Shown: piece by piece, positions 52,995 to 61,741 of the stretch | Position numbering within the stretch: position 1 is the stretch's first letter | How the letters are laid out: every line of letters begins with the position of its first letter | Assembly: GCA_964421565.1 (NCBI GenBank) | Contig: CAYQXJ010000006.1 | Location: 1 to 64,000, forward strand | From: CAYQXJ01 sp964421565 | Lineage (GTDB): Bacteria > Planctomycetota > Brocadiia > SM23-32 | Reading direction: 5' to 3' | DNA length: 64,000 bases | The notes under the pieces: model-generated | Database searches by the model: none | What the model saw: only the letters and a program-made list of their open reading frames with translations | What the model was told of the DNA's origin: nothing | Made by a program: the position numbers and the translations under genes

Positions 52995-53930
52995 CTACGG
53001 AGAGTTCGCCTCGGCCTCCACGGTGTCTGGGTTGTCTTTCAGCCGGGCGTCAAAGAAACGGTACGCCTGTTTGTTGGCTTCGAGCCCGGGAAAGGCATGT
53101 CCGTGGCCCTCCATGACGACGAGTTCCACTTCCACGCCGGCTCCGGTCAGCGCATCGTGCAGCTTCTGGCTCTGCTCGAGGGGCACGACACGGTCCTGGT
53201 CGCCGTGCATGATGAGGAAGGGCGGGTCATCGGTGGTGACATATGTGATGGGGCTGGCCTGGCGGGCGATGTCCACCTTCTCCTCGGGCGGGCCTCCCAG
53301 GAGCATCGCCAGGGGTGTATCGGGTCCTCTGCGAGCCTTGACTTCCGCCAGTTGTGTCAGGTCTGCCGGGCCGTACCAGTCGCAGATGGCCTGCACCCGA
53401 CTAGAGTGGTCTGGCCAGCCGCCTTCGCCCTCAAGCTCGGGAACTCCTCCGGAGACGCCGAGCATTGCTGCCAGGTGGCCTCCCGCTGAGGCGCCCCAGA
53501 CGCCGATGCGGTCGGGATCGATGCTGTACTGCTCGGCGTGTGCCCTCAGGAAGCGGATGGCGCACTTGCAGTCGTGGATCTGCGCCGGCCAGGCTGCTTC
53601 GCCCGTTAGCCTGTACTCGACCAGGGCGCCCAAATACCCGCGCTCCGGCAATCCGTACATCCTGCCGAGGCCGAACTCCTTGCGTCCCTGGTGCCATCCG
53701 CCGCCGTGGATCCACACAACGACAGGCAGCGGTTCGGAGGGCCTGTCCACCGCGCGAAGGATGTCGATTCTCAGCTCTCTTCCGCCTACCGTGCTGTAGA
53801 CTACGTTCTGGATAAGCTCTGCGCCTTCCCAGACGGGGATGACTGCCGGTCTTGCGCTTTCGGCGGCTGCAAGCGACCCGGCACAGAAGAAGATGGCACC
53901 GATCAACAGAACCACTCGCATTCGGTTCAT
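52995..53930 (-). CDS. Secreted alpha/beta hydrolase (esterase)
   Basis: This 311-residue protein has a signal peptide (MNRMRVVLLIGAIFFCAGSL) and the BD-FAE/acetyl-esterase fold. It has the oxyanion motif VWIHGGGWHQG, the nucleophile Ser in VWGASAGGHLA, an acid in MHGDQDRVVP and His in GHGHAFPG. It probably removes acetyl, feruloyl or similar esters from polysaccharides outside the cytoplasm. It lies 32 bases after the UbiA-type gene on the same strand; a shared transcript is possible. Confidence 0.9.
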   Translation of the reverse strand: MNRMRVVLLIGAIFFCAGSLAAAESARPAVIPVWEGAELIQNVVYSTVGGRELRIDILRAVDRPSEPLPVVVWIHGGGWHQGRKEFGLGRMYGLPERGYLGALVEYRLTGEAAWPAQIHDCKCAIRFLRAHAEQYSIDPDRIGVWGASAGGHLAAMLGVSGGVPELEGEGGWPDHSSRVQAICDWYGPADLTQLAEVKARRGPDTPLAMLLGGPPEEKVDIARQASPITYVTTDDPPFLIMHGDQDRVVPLEQSQKLHDALTGAGVEVELVVMEGHGHAFPGLEANKQAYRFFDARLKDNPDTVEAEANSP

Positions 53931-53963
53931 CTGCGCCTCCGCGATGAGGGGACGGCTACAGGT

Positions 53964-54842
53964 TCATCCATGCACTATGAGGGCGACTGAGCCCGCCCAC
54001 AGGACAGTGCAGACGGTCAGCGGCCAGTCAGCCCCGCTCAGGGGCTCGACTTTGCGCCGCGCCGTCGGGCCTCCGTGGGCAATGTGCAGATAGCGCAGAA
54101 CGCCATACGCGACGAACGCGGCGGTGTAATAGAGCCGCTCCGCGCCGGGGCTGCCCTGGTGGCTGAGGGAGAAGACAGCGTACGTGCTGAGCACGACTGC
54201 CGCGGCCACGGCCATCATGTGGTCGAGTGCGTGGGCGTCGTAGACCACGGCAGCGCCCTGCCGCGATCCTCCCTGAGCCCTGCGACCCGCCCCGACTAAC
54301 AGCCCGAGGGCGCCTGCACAGACGAGCAGCCAGCCGGGAGGAGTGATGCCGAGCACCGCCCAGCCGCCGGCAACCCGCAGTACGTACGCGCCCGCCACGC
54401 CGCAGAGGTCGATCACCTCGATGCGATTCAGCACGAAGGCATAGCAGAACAGCAGCACCAGGTATGCGAGGGCGATAACGAACAAGTGCAGTGAGAGGTA
54501 ATCGGCCGCGATCAGCCCACCGGACAAGAGCACCAGAAACGCTATCAGAGCCCACCTGAGCCGCAGGCGGCCCGCCGGGATCGGGCGCTTCGCCTTGATT
54601 GGATGCCGCCGATCTTGCTCCATGTCGGCTATGTCGTCCAGGATGTACGCGGCACCGGAAAGGGCCCAAAACACGGCGACGGCTGCTACTGCCCTCAGGC
54701 AGAGGTTGTAATCCCAGAGCTTGCCGCTGAACAGCAGCGGCGCCAGCACCAGCAAGTTGTCCGGCCAGCGGCGCGGCCGCAGGCTGGCCAACACCGACCG
54801 TAAGGCACTCGTTCCGCTGCTATGTTCGTCTGGATCGTGCAT
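53964..54842 (-). CDS. UbiA-family prenyltransferase (decaprenyl-phosphate phosphoribosyltransferase-like)
   Basis: This 292-residue membrane protein has about eight helices. The first motif region RPRRWPDNLLVLAPLLFSG and the Asp-rich prenyl-pyrophosphate motif DDIADMEQDRRHPIKAKRP match the UbiA branch that attaches phosphoribose to polyprenyl phosphate (Rv3806c-like). A second Asp region is YDAHALDHM. If the subfamily is right it makes a lipid-linked pentose precursor for envelope glycans, in keeping with the glycan genes around it. Other UbiA substrates cannot be excluded. Confidence 0.8.
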   Translation of the reverse strand: MHDPDEHSSGTSALRSVLASLRPRRWPDNLLVLAPLLFSGKLWDYNLCLRAVAAVAVFWALSGAAYILDDIADMEQDRRHPIKAKRPIPAGRLRLRWALIAFLVLLSGGLIAADYLSLHLFVIALAYLVLLFCYAFVLNRIEVIDLCGVAGAYVLRVAGGWAVLGITPPGWLLVCAGALGLLVGAGRRAQGGSRQGAAVVYDAHALDHMMAVAAAVVLSTYAVFSLSHQGSPGAERLYYTAAFVAYGVLRYLHIAHGGPTARRKVEPLSGADWPLTVCTVLWAGSVALIVHG

Positions 54843-54965
54843 CTGCGCCTCCTGCCCCGGCGTTCCAGGTCGTTGCTTTGCGCCACTTTACTGCGATGCC
54901 ACCCCGAGCTTCAAGGCTTTGTTCCGCCATGCGTGGCAGACAGCATGGCGAGCACTGACGCCTTG

Positions 54966-54997
54966 TCACGTGCATCTATCCTTTCCTATTCACGTGA
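54966..54997. promoter_or_regulatory. Two TCACGTG boxes upstream of DUF3604 paralogue 2
   Basis: TCACGTG occurs at 54966 and again at 54990 (there as the full palindrome TCACGTGA), 24 bases apart start to start. A TATAAT lies at 55016-55021. They could be operator half-sites for a regulator of the downstream gene. Confidence 0.35.
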
Positions 54998-55069
54998 GCA
55001 TGCGGCCAGAGGCAGTATAATGCCCACTTGCTCACGCACGGCGCTAAGACGGATGGAGAGGACCCTCGT

Positions 55070-56551
55070 ATGGAATCTTATCGGCAGCTTTTCCCGGACT
55101 ACGCGGACCGCTTTGCCTCCCAGTCACGCTTTCTGCATTTCGTACTGCCGAGCATCGTTCGACCGGACGAGCCGTTCTCGCTGCGCGCCGTGATGATGGA
55201 TGCCACGGGCATGCCGGACGAGACTTACACGGATAGGATTCCCTTGACGCCGAGCGATCCGGCACTCGCCGCGCCGCCCTACCTGGAGTTTACCGCGGAC
55301 GCCATGGGGCGTGTGCGTGTGGAAGGGCTGAAGGTGAGTCGCCCCGGCGTGTACTGGCTGACGGCCCAGGTTCCGGACTGCCCGGGCGGTCCGCCTGTCA
55401 GTAACCCCCTGGTCTGCCGCACCGATGGCCCCCGCCTGTTCTGGGGCGACATTCACGTGCATACTGTTCTCGGCAACTGCCACCCCGATCGCTGCAAGAG
55501 CCCGGAGTTCGGCTACTGGTACGCCCGCGAAGTGGCCCTGACAGACTTCGGCGCGGCGACCGACCATCTGCGCGGCATCCACCGGGTGGAGGGCAACTGG
55601 GACAGGCTCAAGAGCGCTGTTCGGCAAGCGTACGAACCGGGGCGCTTTGTGACGCTGCTCGGCTTCGAATCGAGCCATGCCACCGGCTACGGGGGCGACA
55701 ACAATGTTTACTATGGTGTGGACGAGGCGGACTTCTTCTGGCAAGATCGCGAGGACATGAAGGGCGCCGCCCCCAAGGTGAGCCTGCGCGAGCTGTGGGC
55801 CTGGCTCGACCGGCAGGGCCTGCCCTACGTGAGCATACCTCACCATACGGGGCGCGCGGCCAAGTACCGGGACTTCGAGAACGAATGGCACAACCCTGAG
55901 CGAGAGACGGTCTTCGAGGTCTTTAGCTGGTGGGGCAGCTCTGAAGCACGCCGTGACGACCTGTATCTGAAGGGTGGCAAGAGCGACAGGCGCAGCTACT
56001 GGCACGACGCACTTCAACTGGGCTACCGTTACGGTGTGATCGGCAGCAGTGACACGCACAACACCATGCCGGGCACGCCGCTGACGACAATCCCTGCGAA
56101 CTACCATTACCCTCAGATGCGGCTGAATGCGCAGGGAATGGCCGCCATATGGTCACACGAGCTGACCCGGGAGAGCGTATTCGGTTCGCTGCTCAACCGT
56201 CAGTGCTACGGAACGACGTGGTGGCGTCCTGTGGTCGAGCTGAACGTCTGCGGCGTGGGTTCCGGTCGCGAGTCGCAAGCCGACGAGTCGATCAGGGAGT
56301 GTCGACAAGCGCGCGTTACCGTAGCTACCAGCCGTCGCGCTTCGATCGGCCTCTACCGCAACAACACGGAGATCGCGGCGCAAAGGCTGGAGCCGGGGAT
56401 GCACGAGTTGAGCTTCGCGGATCGGGAGCCGCTGGAGGACGTGGCGATCCGCGAGGCCCCAAGAAGCGATCGACCGTTCGTCTTCTACTACGTCAAGGTC
56501 TTCTGGAACGGTCAGATTGCATGGTCATCGCCGGTGTGGCTGACGCTGTGA
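55070..56551 (+). CDS. DUF3604 (PHP-like) enzyme, paralogue 2
   Basis: This 493-residue protein has an N-terminal beta domain and the same metal-dependent barrel pattern as paralogue 1: FWGDIHVHTVLGN, FGAATDHLRG, LLGFESSHATG, SIPHHTGR, EVFSWWGSSE and GSSDTHNTMPG. The C-terminal ending is QIAWSSPVW. It is about 110 residues shorter than paralogue 1, mostly at the N-terminus. The ATG follows GAGAGG; upstream in-frame starts lack a ribosome site. No signal peptide is present. Function is unknown. Confidence 0.85.
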   Translation: MESYRQLFPDYADRFASQSRFLHFVLPSIVRPDEPFSLRAVMMDATGMPDETYTDRIPLTPSDPALAAPPYLEFTADAMGRVRVEGLKVSRPGVYWLTAQVPDCPGGPPVSNPLVCRTDGPRLFWGDIHVHTVLGNCHPDRCKSPEFGYWYAREVALTDFGAATDHLRGIHRVEGNWDRLKSAVRQAYEPGRFVTLLGFESSHATGYGGDNNVYYGVDEADFFWQDREDMKGAAPKVSLRELWAWLDRQGLPYVSIPHHTGRAAKYRDFENEWHNPERETVFEVFSWWGSSEARRDDLYLKGGKSDRRSYWHDALQLGYRYGVIGSSDTHNTMPGTPLTTIPANYHYPQMRLNAQGMAAIWSHELTRESVFGSLLNRQCYGTTWWRPVVELNVCGVGSGRESQADESIRECRQARVTVATSRRASIGLYRNNTEIAAQRLEPGMHELSFADREPLEDVAIREAPRSDRPFVFYYVKVFWNGQIAWSSPVWLTL

Positions 56552-56608
56552 GTCGGCCCCGGCGCCAGCCGGACCGGTTGCGAGACCTCTGAGCGAAGGA
56601 GGCAAGGG

Positions 56609-57079
56609 ATGCCCAGGACACTGGTGGTGTACTACTCGCGGACGGGCACGACGCAGAAGGTGGCCGAGCAGATCGCCGATGCACTCGGCTGCGAGATTGA
56701 GGCGCTTGTGGGTGCGAAGAGCCGCACTGGCGGGGTGGGGTGGATGAGCGCGGCAAAGGATGCCGCCATGCGTCGGGCGACTGAGATCAAGCCGGTCAGC
56801 CACGACCCGGCGGAATACGAACTGGTGGTGATCGGCACGCCGGTCTGGGCTTTCACTATGAGCTGCGCAGTGCGCACCTACCTCCAGCAGCACAGGGACA
56901 GGCTGCCTGATGTGGCCTTCTTCCTCACCACGGGGGGCAGCGGCATCAAGGGCACCTTCGAGCATATGCAGGAGCTTGCAGGCAGAGAGCCGATCGCTAC
57001 CCTGGGCCTGCGGATGAAGGACGTTCTGAAAGGGCGGCACACCGATGAACTGAAGGCCTTTGTGGAATCCCTGCGCTGA
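56609..57079 (+). CDS. Flavodoxin-like protein
   Basis: This 156-residue protein matches the flavodoxin fold. The FMN phosphate loop is YYSRTGTTQKVAEQIADAL, then VIGTPVWAFTMSCAVRTYL and FFLTTGGSGIKGTFEHM line the flavin site. It probably acts as an electron carrier or small NAD(P)H-dependent reductase. An AAGGAGG ribosome site precedes the ATG. It follows DUF3604 paralogue 2 and may be co-transcribed with it. Confidence 0.9.
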   Translation: MPRTLVVYYSRTGTTQKVAEQIADALGCEIEALVGAKSRTGGVGWMSAAKDAAMRRATEIKPVSHDPAEYELVVIGTPVWAFTMSCAVRTYLQQHRDRLPDVAFFLTTGGSGIKGTFEHMQELAGREPIATLGLRMKDVLKGRHTDELKAFVESLR

Positions 57080-57084
57080 GCATA

Positions 57085-57109
57085 GCCGACCGGGTTCCGG
57101 GTGGTCGGC
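57085..57109 (+). terminator. Hairpin after the flavodoxin gene
   Basis: GCCGACC and its complement GGTCGGC flank an 11-base loop, six bases after the stop. No T-run follows, so termination without Rho is doubtful. Confidence 0.45.
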
Positions 57110-57342
57110 GCCCCTGCGAGCGAGGGGGCGCTGCGGGAGGACCGCCCACGCGGAAGACGACAGTCCTATCGGTGGACCCTAAGCTCCACCGTGGTGCGCG
57201 TCACCGACAGCAGCCTGCTGCCTGAGCCGGCCCTATGTCGGCGCACGTCCCCAGCCCGGGGATTCATTGGACATTACGCACGAACGCCGTCGCCTATAGG
57301 CAGCAATCTGGGCGCACAGCGCCGTAGAACCGTCCTGCCCCT

Positions 57343-58851
57343 TCAACCTCGCGCCTCGAGCACCTGTTCGGGGCCGGCGGCAGTGCTGCCGCCGGCGTCG
57401 GTGGTTACCACGGTGTAGCGGTGGGCTGCGCGATCCTCGATGCGATCCTCGAAGACGAAGGGTTTCTTCGAGGTCTGCGGGGTGTGGGGCACACGACCGA
57501 CTGTGCGTCCATCGCGGCGCACCCCGTACTCGACGATCCGCTGGTCGGCAGCGAACGCGGTGTCCCAGTTCAGGCGGACAATCCGCGCCGCGTTGAGCGT
57601 CTGCAGACTGAGGTTAACATTGCGTGGCGGACCGAGCGGCCGTTTAGCGTTTTGGAAGTAGTTCGTCTGTCCGCCTTTGGCCTGTTCGGCCATTTGCTCT
57701 ATTCCTCGCATCCGTGAGCTGGCCAATGGCTCGGTCAACTGGCTGGCTGAAAGGTTCTGTTCCAGCTGGCACCGCTGCGGATCACTGTCCGTGTGTCCGA
57801 TGCCGATAATGTTGAGACAGACCCCATCGACGCTGAGCGGATACTGTACGAGGGGGGCGCTTGGCAGCTCGGGCGAGCCGACGCGGGTGACGACCTCGTG
57901 CGGACCGCGCGTCCAGCGCGCCGGCTTCTCGTAGAAAGCGCCGTCGGCGAACACCTTCATACTCACCACGCCGACACTCTTCGCGGCCGCCACCGGTATC
58001 ACGTTGTGCTGGTGACTGAAGTACCGGCGATCGTTTGCGTTAGCAACTGTCAGTACCGTATCGATGATGCCCTGATCGTCACGTTGGAGGGCGTCCATCA
58101 GGATAGGCGACGAGGAGTGTCCCGTAATGCCGATGTGGCGGATCAGTCGTTCGTGACCCGGATTCAGGCCGGTTCGGTTGGTTCCTTCGCGGAAGTCCAG
58201 CAGTGTAACCAACACTCCGATCCGTTCGGCATCGGGGTCCGGGTCGCTTAGGCCTTCGTAGATGGCGTCGACTTCCTGCGCTCTGGCCAGGGCATGCACT
58301 TGGAACAGGTCGATGTAGGCGCCGTCGGGATAGCTGCCGCTTCCGTCGCCCCACAGTTGGGTCATGGAGCGCTTCAGATCGTCGACGGCGGTGCTGTTAC
58401 GGGGGCCATTCGTCCAGTTCTGTGTTTCGGGATATCGGCCTCGGCCGCTGCGAATGCATGTCTTGCTGGCCACAAAGAGCGACCTTCGCTTCCTGTCATC
58501 ATAGTTAGGCCGACCCGGTGTGAGGCCGAGTTCCCGGAATGCCCGGCCGAAGTGACTCTGGCTCTGCGCATATGCGTTCGAAGTATCGACGTAGTTGACG
58601 CCCAGGCGGATAGCTTTGCTGATGATGTCAACGGGGCGTTCACCTTCGGGCGTCCATTGCAGGCTGGCCTGGCCGCCCAGTCCCAGCGTGGTAACCTGGA
58701 ACCCGGTGCGACCCAGTTGGCGAACGACGAGCGTTTCCGGCGTTGAAGCGCCCAGAATCACATGCGGGGCCGCCACTATGGCGGCTCCGCCGGTCGCTGT
58801 TAGCTGCAGGAAGGCGCGCCGGCTGATGCGAGACGACTGGGAATATGTCAT
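57343..58851 (-). CDS. Tat-exported aldo/keto reductase with C-terminal beta domain
   Basis: This 502-residue protein begins with a twin-arginine signal (RISRRAFLQLTATGGAA). The aldo/keto reductase barrel follows: LGRTGFQVTTLGLGG, Asp and Tyr in NYVDTSNAYAQ, Lys in FVASKT and His in FQVHALA. After about residue 400 a fibronectin type III-like domain is attached (LSLQTLNAARIVRLNWD, RYTVVTTDAGGSTAAGPE). Tat export implies a folded protein with bound cofactor outside the membrane, unusual for an NADPH enzyme. It probably modifies a sugar in the periplasm. Confidence 0.85.
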   Translation of the reverse strand: MTYSQSSRISRRAFLQLTATGGAAIVAAPHVILGASTPETLVVRQLGRTGFQVTTLGLGGQASLQWTPEGERPVDIISKAIRLGVNYVDTSNAYAQSQSHFGRAFRELGLTPGRPNYDDRKRRSLFVASKTCIRSGRGRYPETQNWTNGPRNSTAVDDLKRSMTQLWGDGSGSYPDGAYIDLFQVHALARAQEVDAIYEGLSDPDPDAERIGVLVTLLDFREGTNRTGLNPGHERLIRHIGITGHSSSPILMDALQRDDQGIIDTVLTVANANDRRYFSHQHNVIPVAAAKSVGVVSMKVFADGAFYEKPARWTRGPHEVVTRVGSPELPSAPLVQYPLSVDGVCLNIIGIGHTDSDPQRCQLEQNLSASQLTEPLASSRMRGIEQMAEQAKGGQTNYFQNAKRPLGPPRNVNLSLQTLNAARIVRLNWDTAFAADQRIVEYGVRRDGRTVGRVPHTPQTSKKPFVFEDRIEDRAAHRYTVVTTDAGGSTAAGPEQVLEARG

Positions 58852-58890
58852 AGCCCGGATATCCCTTGTACTGAAGCATTACCCTTACGA

Positions 58891-58902
58891 ACAGTATACT
58901 GT
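58891..58902. promoter_or_regulatory. Palindrome upstream of the aldo/keto reductase gene
   Basis: ACAGTATACTGT is a perfect 12-base palindrome about 40 bases before the start codon and contains a TATACT that could be the -10 on the minus strand. An operator overlapping the promoter is likely, but the regulator is unknown. Confidence 0.4.
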
Positions 58903-59044
58903 GCCGCTGGACAGCTCGCACAGCTCTATGGGGGGCGCCCGTGGGGCGGCTATCATCGAGCGCGACGTTGCGGCAGGCTCTGCAGGGGCCAGCCGCCGCT
59001 GAGCGCCACTGAATGGCGCCGTATGAGAGCGCAAGGCTGGTAAG

Positions 59045-60409
59045 TCAGTGTGGCGCAGTCGGCGGGGCGCCGATGCTATGGACCTGGAAGCCCATCTTCG
59101 CAAGGGCCTCGTGGTTGAGCAGGTTGCACCCGTCGAAGAGGAAAGCCGGGCGCTGCATGCCGTCGAGTATCCGTTCGTAGTCCAGTTCCGCAAACTGCGG
59201 CCAGCCCGTAAGCACAGCCACCGCGTGCGCCCCGGCGGCGGCCTGGTACGGGTCTTGAGCGAACTCCACATCCGGTGCATCGCGCAGGTCCTCGCGGGCG
59301 TTCTGCAGCGCCCTGGGGTCAGTGATAACGAGGCGTGCCTGCTCTTCGACAAGGCGTCGGCAGATGGTCAGGGCCGGCGTATCCCGTGTGTCGCTGGTGC
59401 CCGGTTTGAAGGCGAAGCCGAACACGGCGATGCGCTTGCCGGCCAGCGTGTTGAACATGGCAGCGAGCATCATGCGCACGAAACGGTGCTTCTGGAACTC
59501 GTTGAGCTGAACCACCTGGTCCCAGTACCGCGCGACTTCCGGCAAGCCATGGTAGTCGCACAGGTAGCTCAGATTCATGATGTCCTTGCGGAAGCATGAG
59601 CCGCCGAAGCCGACTCCGGCGCGCAGGAAACGGGGCCCGATGCGTGGGTCCATACCCACGGCGCGCGCCACTTCGTTGACGTTCGCGCCGGTCTTCTCGC
59701 AGAGGGCACTGATGGCGTTTATGGAGGATACCCTCTGGGCGAGGAAGGCGTTAGCCGTCAGCTTCGCCAGCTCGCTCGACCAGAGCCCGGTGGTGAGGAT
59801 TCGCTCCGGGGGGACCCAGTGGGCGTAGATGTCGGCCACCTGGCGCACGGCCTCCCGGCCGGGGGGAGTGTCCCGTCCGCCGACCAGCACGCGGTCAGGC
59901 TCCTCCAGGTTGCGGATTGCTGTGCCTTCGGCCAGGAATTCGGGGTTGGACACGACTTCGAATGCGACCCCGCGGGCGTTGTCGCGCAGGATGGCTTGCA
60001 TGGCCTCGGCCGTGCGCACGGGCAGTGTGCTTTTCTCGACCACTACTTTCGGGCTGTGGCTGCAACGGGCGATGGTCCGCGCCGTGCGTTCCCAGTACTG
60101 CAGGTCGGCCGCGCGCCCGGCGCCCTCGCCGAAGGTCTTTGTCGGCGTGTTCACGCTCACGAAGATGATATCGGCCCCGTCGATGCGCCCTTCCACGTCG
60201 TCGTAGAAGAAGAGGTTCCTGCCTCGGACTTCCTCAACGACCTCTTTCAGGCCGGGTTCGTAAATGGGCAGGCGGTCGCTGTTCCATGCGGCGATCCTCT
60301 CCGCGTTGATGTCCACCACCTCGATGCGGTGTTCGGGGCAGTGGCGCGCGATAACGGCCATGGTCGGGCCGCCCACGTAACCCGCGCCGATGCACAGTAT
60401 TGTCTTCAT
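59045..60409 (-). CDS. ugd: UDP-glucose 6-dehydrogenase
   Basis: This 454-residue enzyme oxidises UDP-glucose to UDP-glucuronate with NAD+. It has the NAD-binding CIGAGYVGGPTMAVIA, VVVEKSTLPVRTAEAM, EFLAEGTAIRNLEEPDRV, the catalytic Cys in GVGFGGSCFRKD and the C-terminal FGFAFKPGTSDTRDTPA. The wording and length are those of the eukaryote-like branch. ATG 60409 follows GGAGGGG at five bases. It supplies glucuronate units or, with the UbiA-type gene nearby, pentose precursors for envelope glycans. Confidence 0.95.
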   Translation of the reverse strand: MKTILCIGAGYVGGPTMAVIARHCPEHRIEVVDINAERIAAWNSDRLPIYEPGLKEVVEEVRGRNLFFYDDVEGRIDGADIIFVSVNTPTKTFGEGAGRAADLQYWERTARTIARCSHSPKVVVEKSTLPVRTAEAMQAILRDNARGVAFEVVSNPEFLAEGTAIRNLEEPDRVLVGGRDTPPGREAVRQVADIYAHWVPPERILTTGLWSSELAKLTANAFLAQRVSSINAISALCEKTGANVNEVARAVGMDPRIGPRFLRAGVGFGGSCFRKDIMNLSYLCDYHGLPEVARYWDQVVQLNEFQKHRFVRMMLAAMFNTLAGKRIAVFGFAFKPGTSDTRDTPALTICRRLVEEQARLVITDPRALQNAREDLRDAPDVEFAQDPYQAAAGAHAVAVLTGWPQFAELDYERILDGMQRPAFLFDGCNLLNHEALAKMGFQVHSIGAPPTAPH

Positions 60410-60934
60410 CTTCCCCTCCGTTGCCCGGGCCTGTCCGGCGTTCCACAGCATATCACACACAGTACGCGTGGCGCACGTTTCATTGCATGCGCAGGCAGTG
60501 TGGGACCAGCAAAGCGTTAAGAACCGCCATGAGCTGTAGGTGATGGGCTTGCGGACCAGGCTGCTCAGAAGGCTGTTTGCACGCGCCAGTGTACTTCAGC
60601 TTTGGTGGTGTCCGATGATCATCCGGTCCTGAACATAAATCCCTTCCCCTCGTCCTGGCGGGTTCTGCTTAGTTCCGTCGTGGGTGTGTCGCCACGCGAC
60701 TCAGCCGCGCCAAGGGTGGCATGGGGGCCGGCAGCGCACGACTGCTACGCCGGCTCGCCCGGTTTGGGCGCGAGCGCACGCCCGGTCTCGCCGACCTGTT
60801 GGCGTGCAGGTCACTGCACGTCTGATGAGGACAGGCCACCCGGCGTGGACCTTTGAGAGTGGCGCGGGGCGGCGGTAGACTGTCCGGCTGCCTGGTTCAC
60901 CCCGCCGCACCGTCTTTACCGGCGTGAACTCCCT
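60410..60934. other. 525-base intergenic region between ugd and the TSUP gene
   Basis: The region lies between divergent genes and contains no convincing coding frame. It holds a tight perfect hairpin CGTGCAG-GTCA-CTGCACG (60803-60820) and the TSUP promoter at its right end. No tRNA or known riboswitch pattern is visible, but a small RNA cannot be excluded. Confidence 0.5.
60853..60881 (+). promoter_or_regulatory. Promoter of the TSUP gene
   Basis: TTGAGA, a 17-base spacer and TAGACT form a good sigma-70-type promoter with the same -10 as the HEAT-repeat gene. The leader would be about 47 bases. Confidence 0.55.
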
Positions 60935-61669
60935 ATGCAACTCACCGTGGCTGCCCTCTTCGGTCTTGCAGTTGTTGCGTTCGCCAGCGCATCGGTTCAG
61001 GGCTTCACCGGGTTCGGCTTCGGCCTGGTCGGCATGGCGTTCTGCGTGCCTGTGCTCGGGCCCAGGGACGCGAACGTGCTTTGGACGCTGTTAGCCGCGC
61101 TGCTGGTCGCTACGATGTGGTGGCGATTGCGTCGGCGGACACACTGGCGCCCGGTCCTCTGTCTGTTTGGTGGGTCACTGGTTGGCCTTCCCGCGGGACT
61201 GTGGGTGCTCGCACACGGGGGCGAGAGGTTTCTCAGTCGGTTCATCGGGGCGGCGCTGATCGTCTTTGCGTCGTTCTCTCTGGTGAATCCGTCCTTCTCG
61301 CGCCGCCACGTCTCAGCGGCGTGGGGTTTGCCGGCGGGGGTGTTGGCGGGGTTCTTTAGCGGGCTCACTGCGATGGGCGGGCCGTCGGCGGTCGTTTTCT
61401 TGCTGCTGAGCGGCGATGACAAGGAAGGTCTGAAAGCCGACCTCGCGGCTTACTTCACGCTGAACATCGTGGCCAAGGTGGCTCTGCTCGGCGGAGCGAG
61501 TGCGCTCCTGACGATGAACCATGTGCTGTGGGCAGGGGCTCTTGCGCTGCCCCTGCTCGCCGGCATGTCCGCGGGCATGTATGGAGCGCGGTTCGTCAGT
61601 GCTGACACGATGCGCCGCGCCGTCTGCCTGTTACTGCTCGTCCCTGGCGCTCTGCTCCTGCTGGGGTAG
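60935..61669 (+). CDS. TSUP family (TauE/SafE) membrane transporter
   Basis: This 244-residue protein has about eight helices and the two repeated family motifs: SVQGFTGFGFGLVGMAF in helix 1 and the matching FFSGLTAMGGPSAVVFLLL in the second half. TSUP proteins move small sulfur- or carbon-containing anions such as sulfite, sulfoacetate or taurine products. No sulfur gene is next to it, so the substrate stays open. It is a single-gene unit with its own promoter. Confidence 0.88.
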   Translation: MQLTVAALFGLAVVAFASASVQGFTGFGFGLVGMAFCVPVLGPRDANVLWTLLAALLVATMWWRLRRRTHWRPVLCLFGGSLVGLPAGLWVLAHGGERFLSRFIGAALIVFASFSLVNPSFSRRHVSAAWGLPAGVLAGFFSGLTAMGGPSAVVFLLLSGDDKEGLKADLAAYFTLNIVAKVALLGGASALLTMNHVLWAGALALPLLAGMSAGMYGARFVSADTMRRAVCLLLLVPGALLLLG

Positions 61670-61741
61670 TTTGCGCAGGAGAGCGGCTACACGGCCTGCA
61701 TTGCGCTGCGCCAGGGGTGGATGCAGGGCCCGGGCGGCGCT

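Noticed and set aside
57110..57342. Short coding frame after the flavodoxin gene
   Set aside because: It has no ribosome site and no protein-like pattern, and follows a hairpin.
60410..60934. Small coding frames in the ugd-TSUP gap
   Set aside because: They lack ribosome sites and show Arg/Pro-rich composition typical of non-coding GC-rich DNA.
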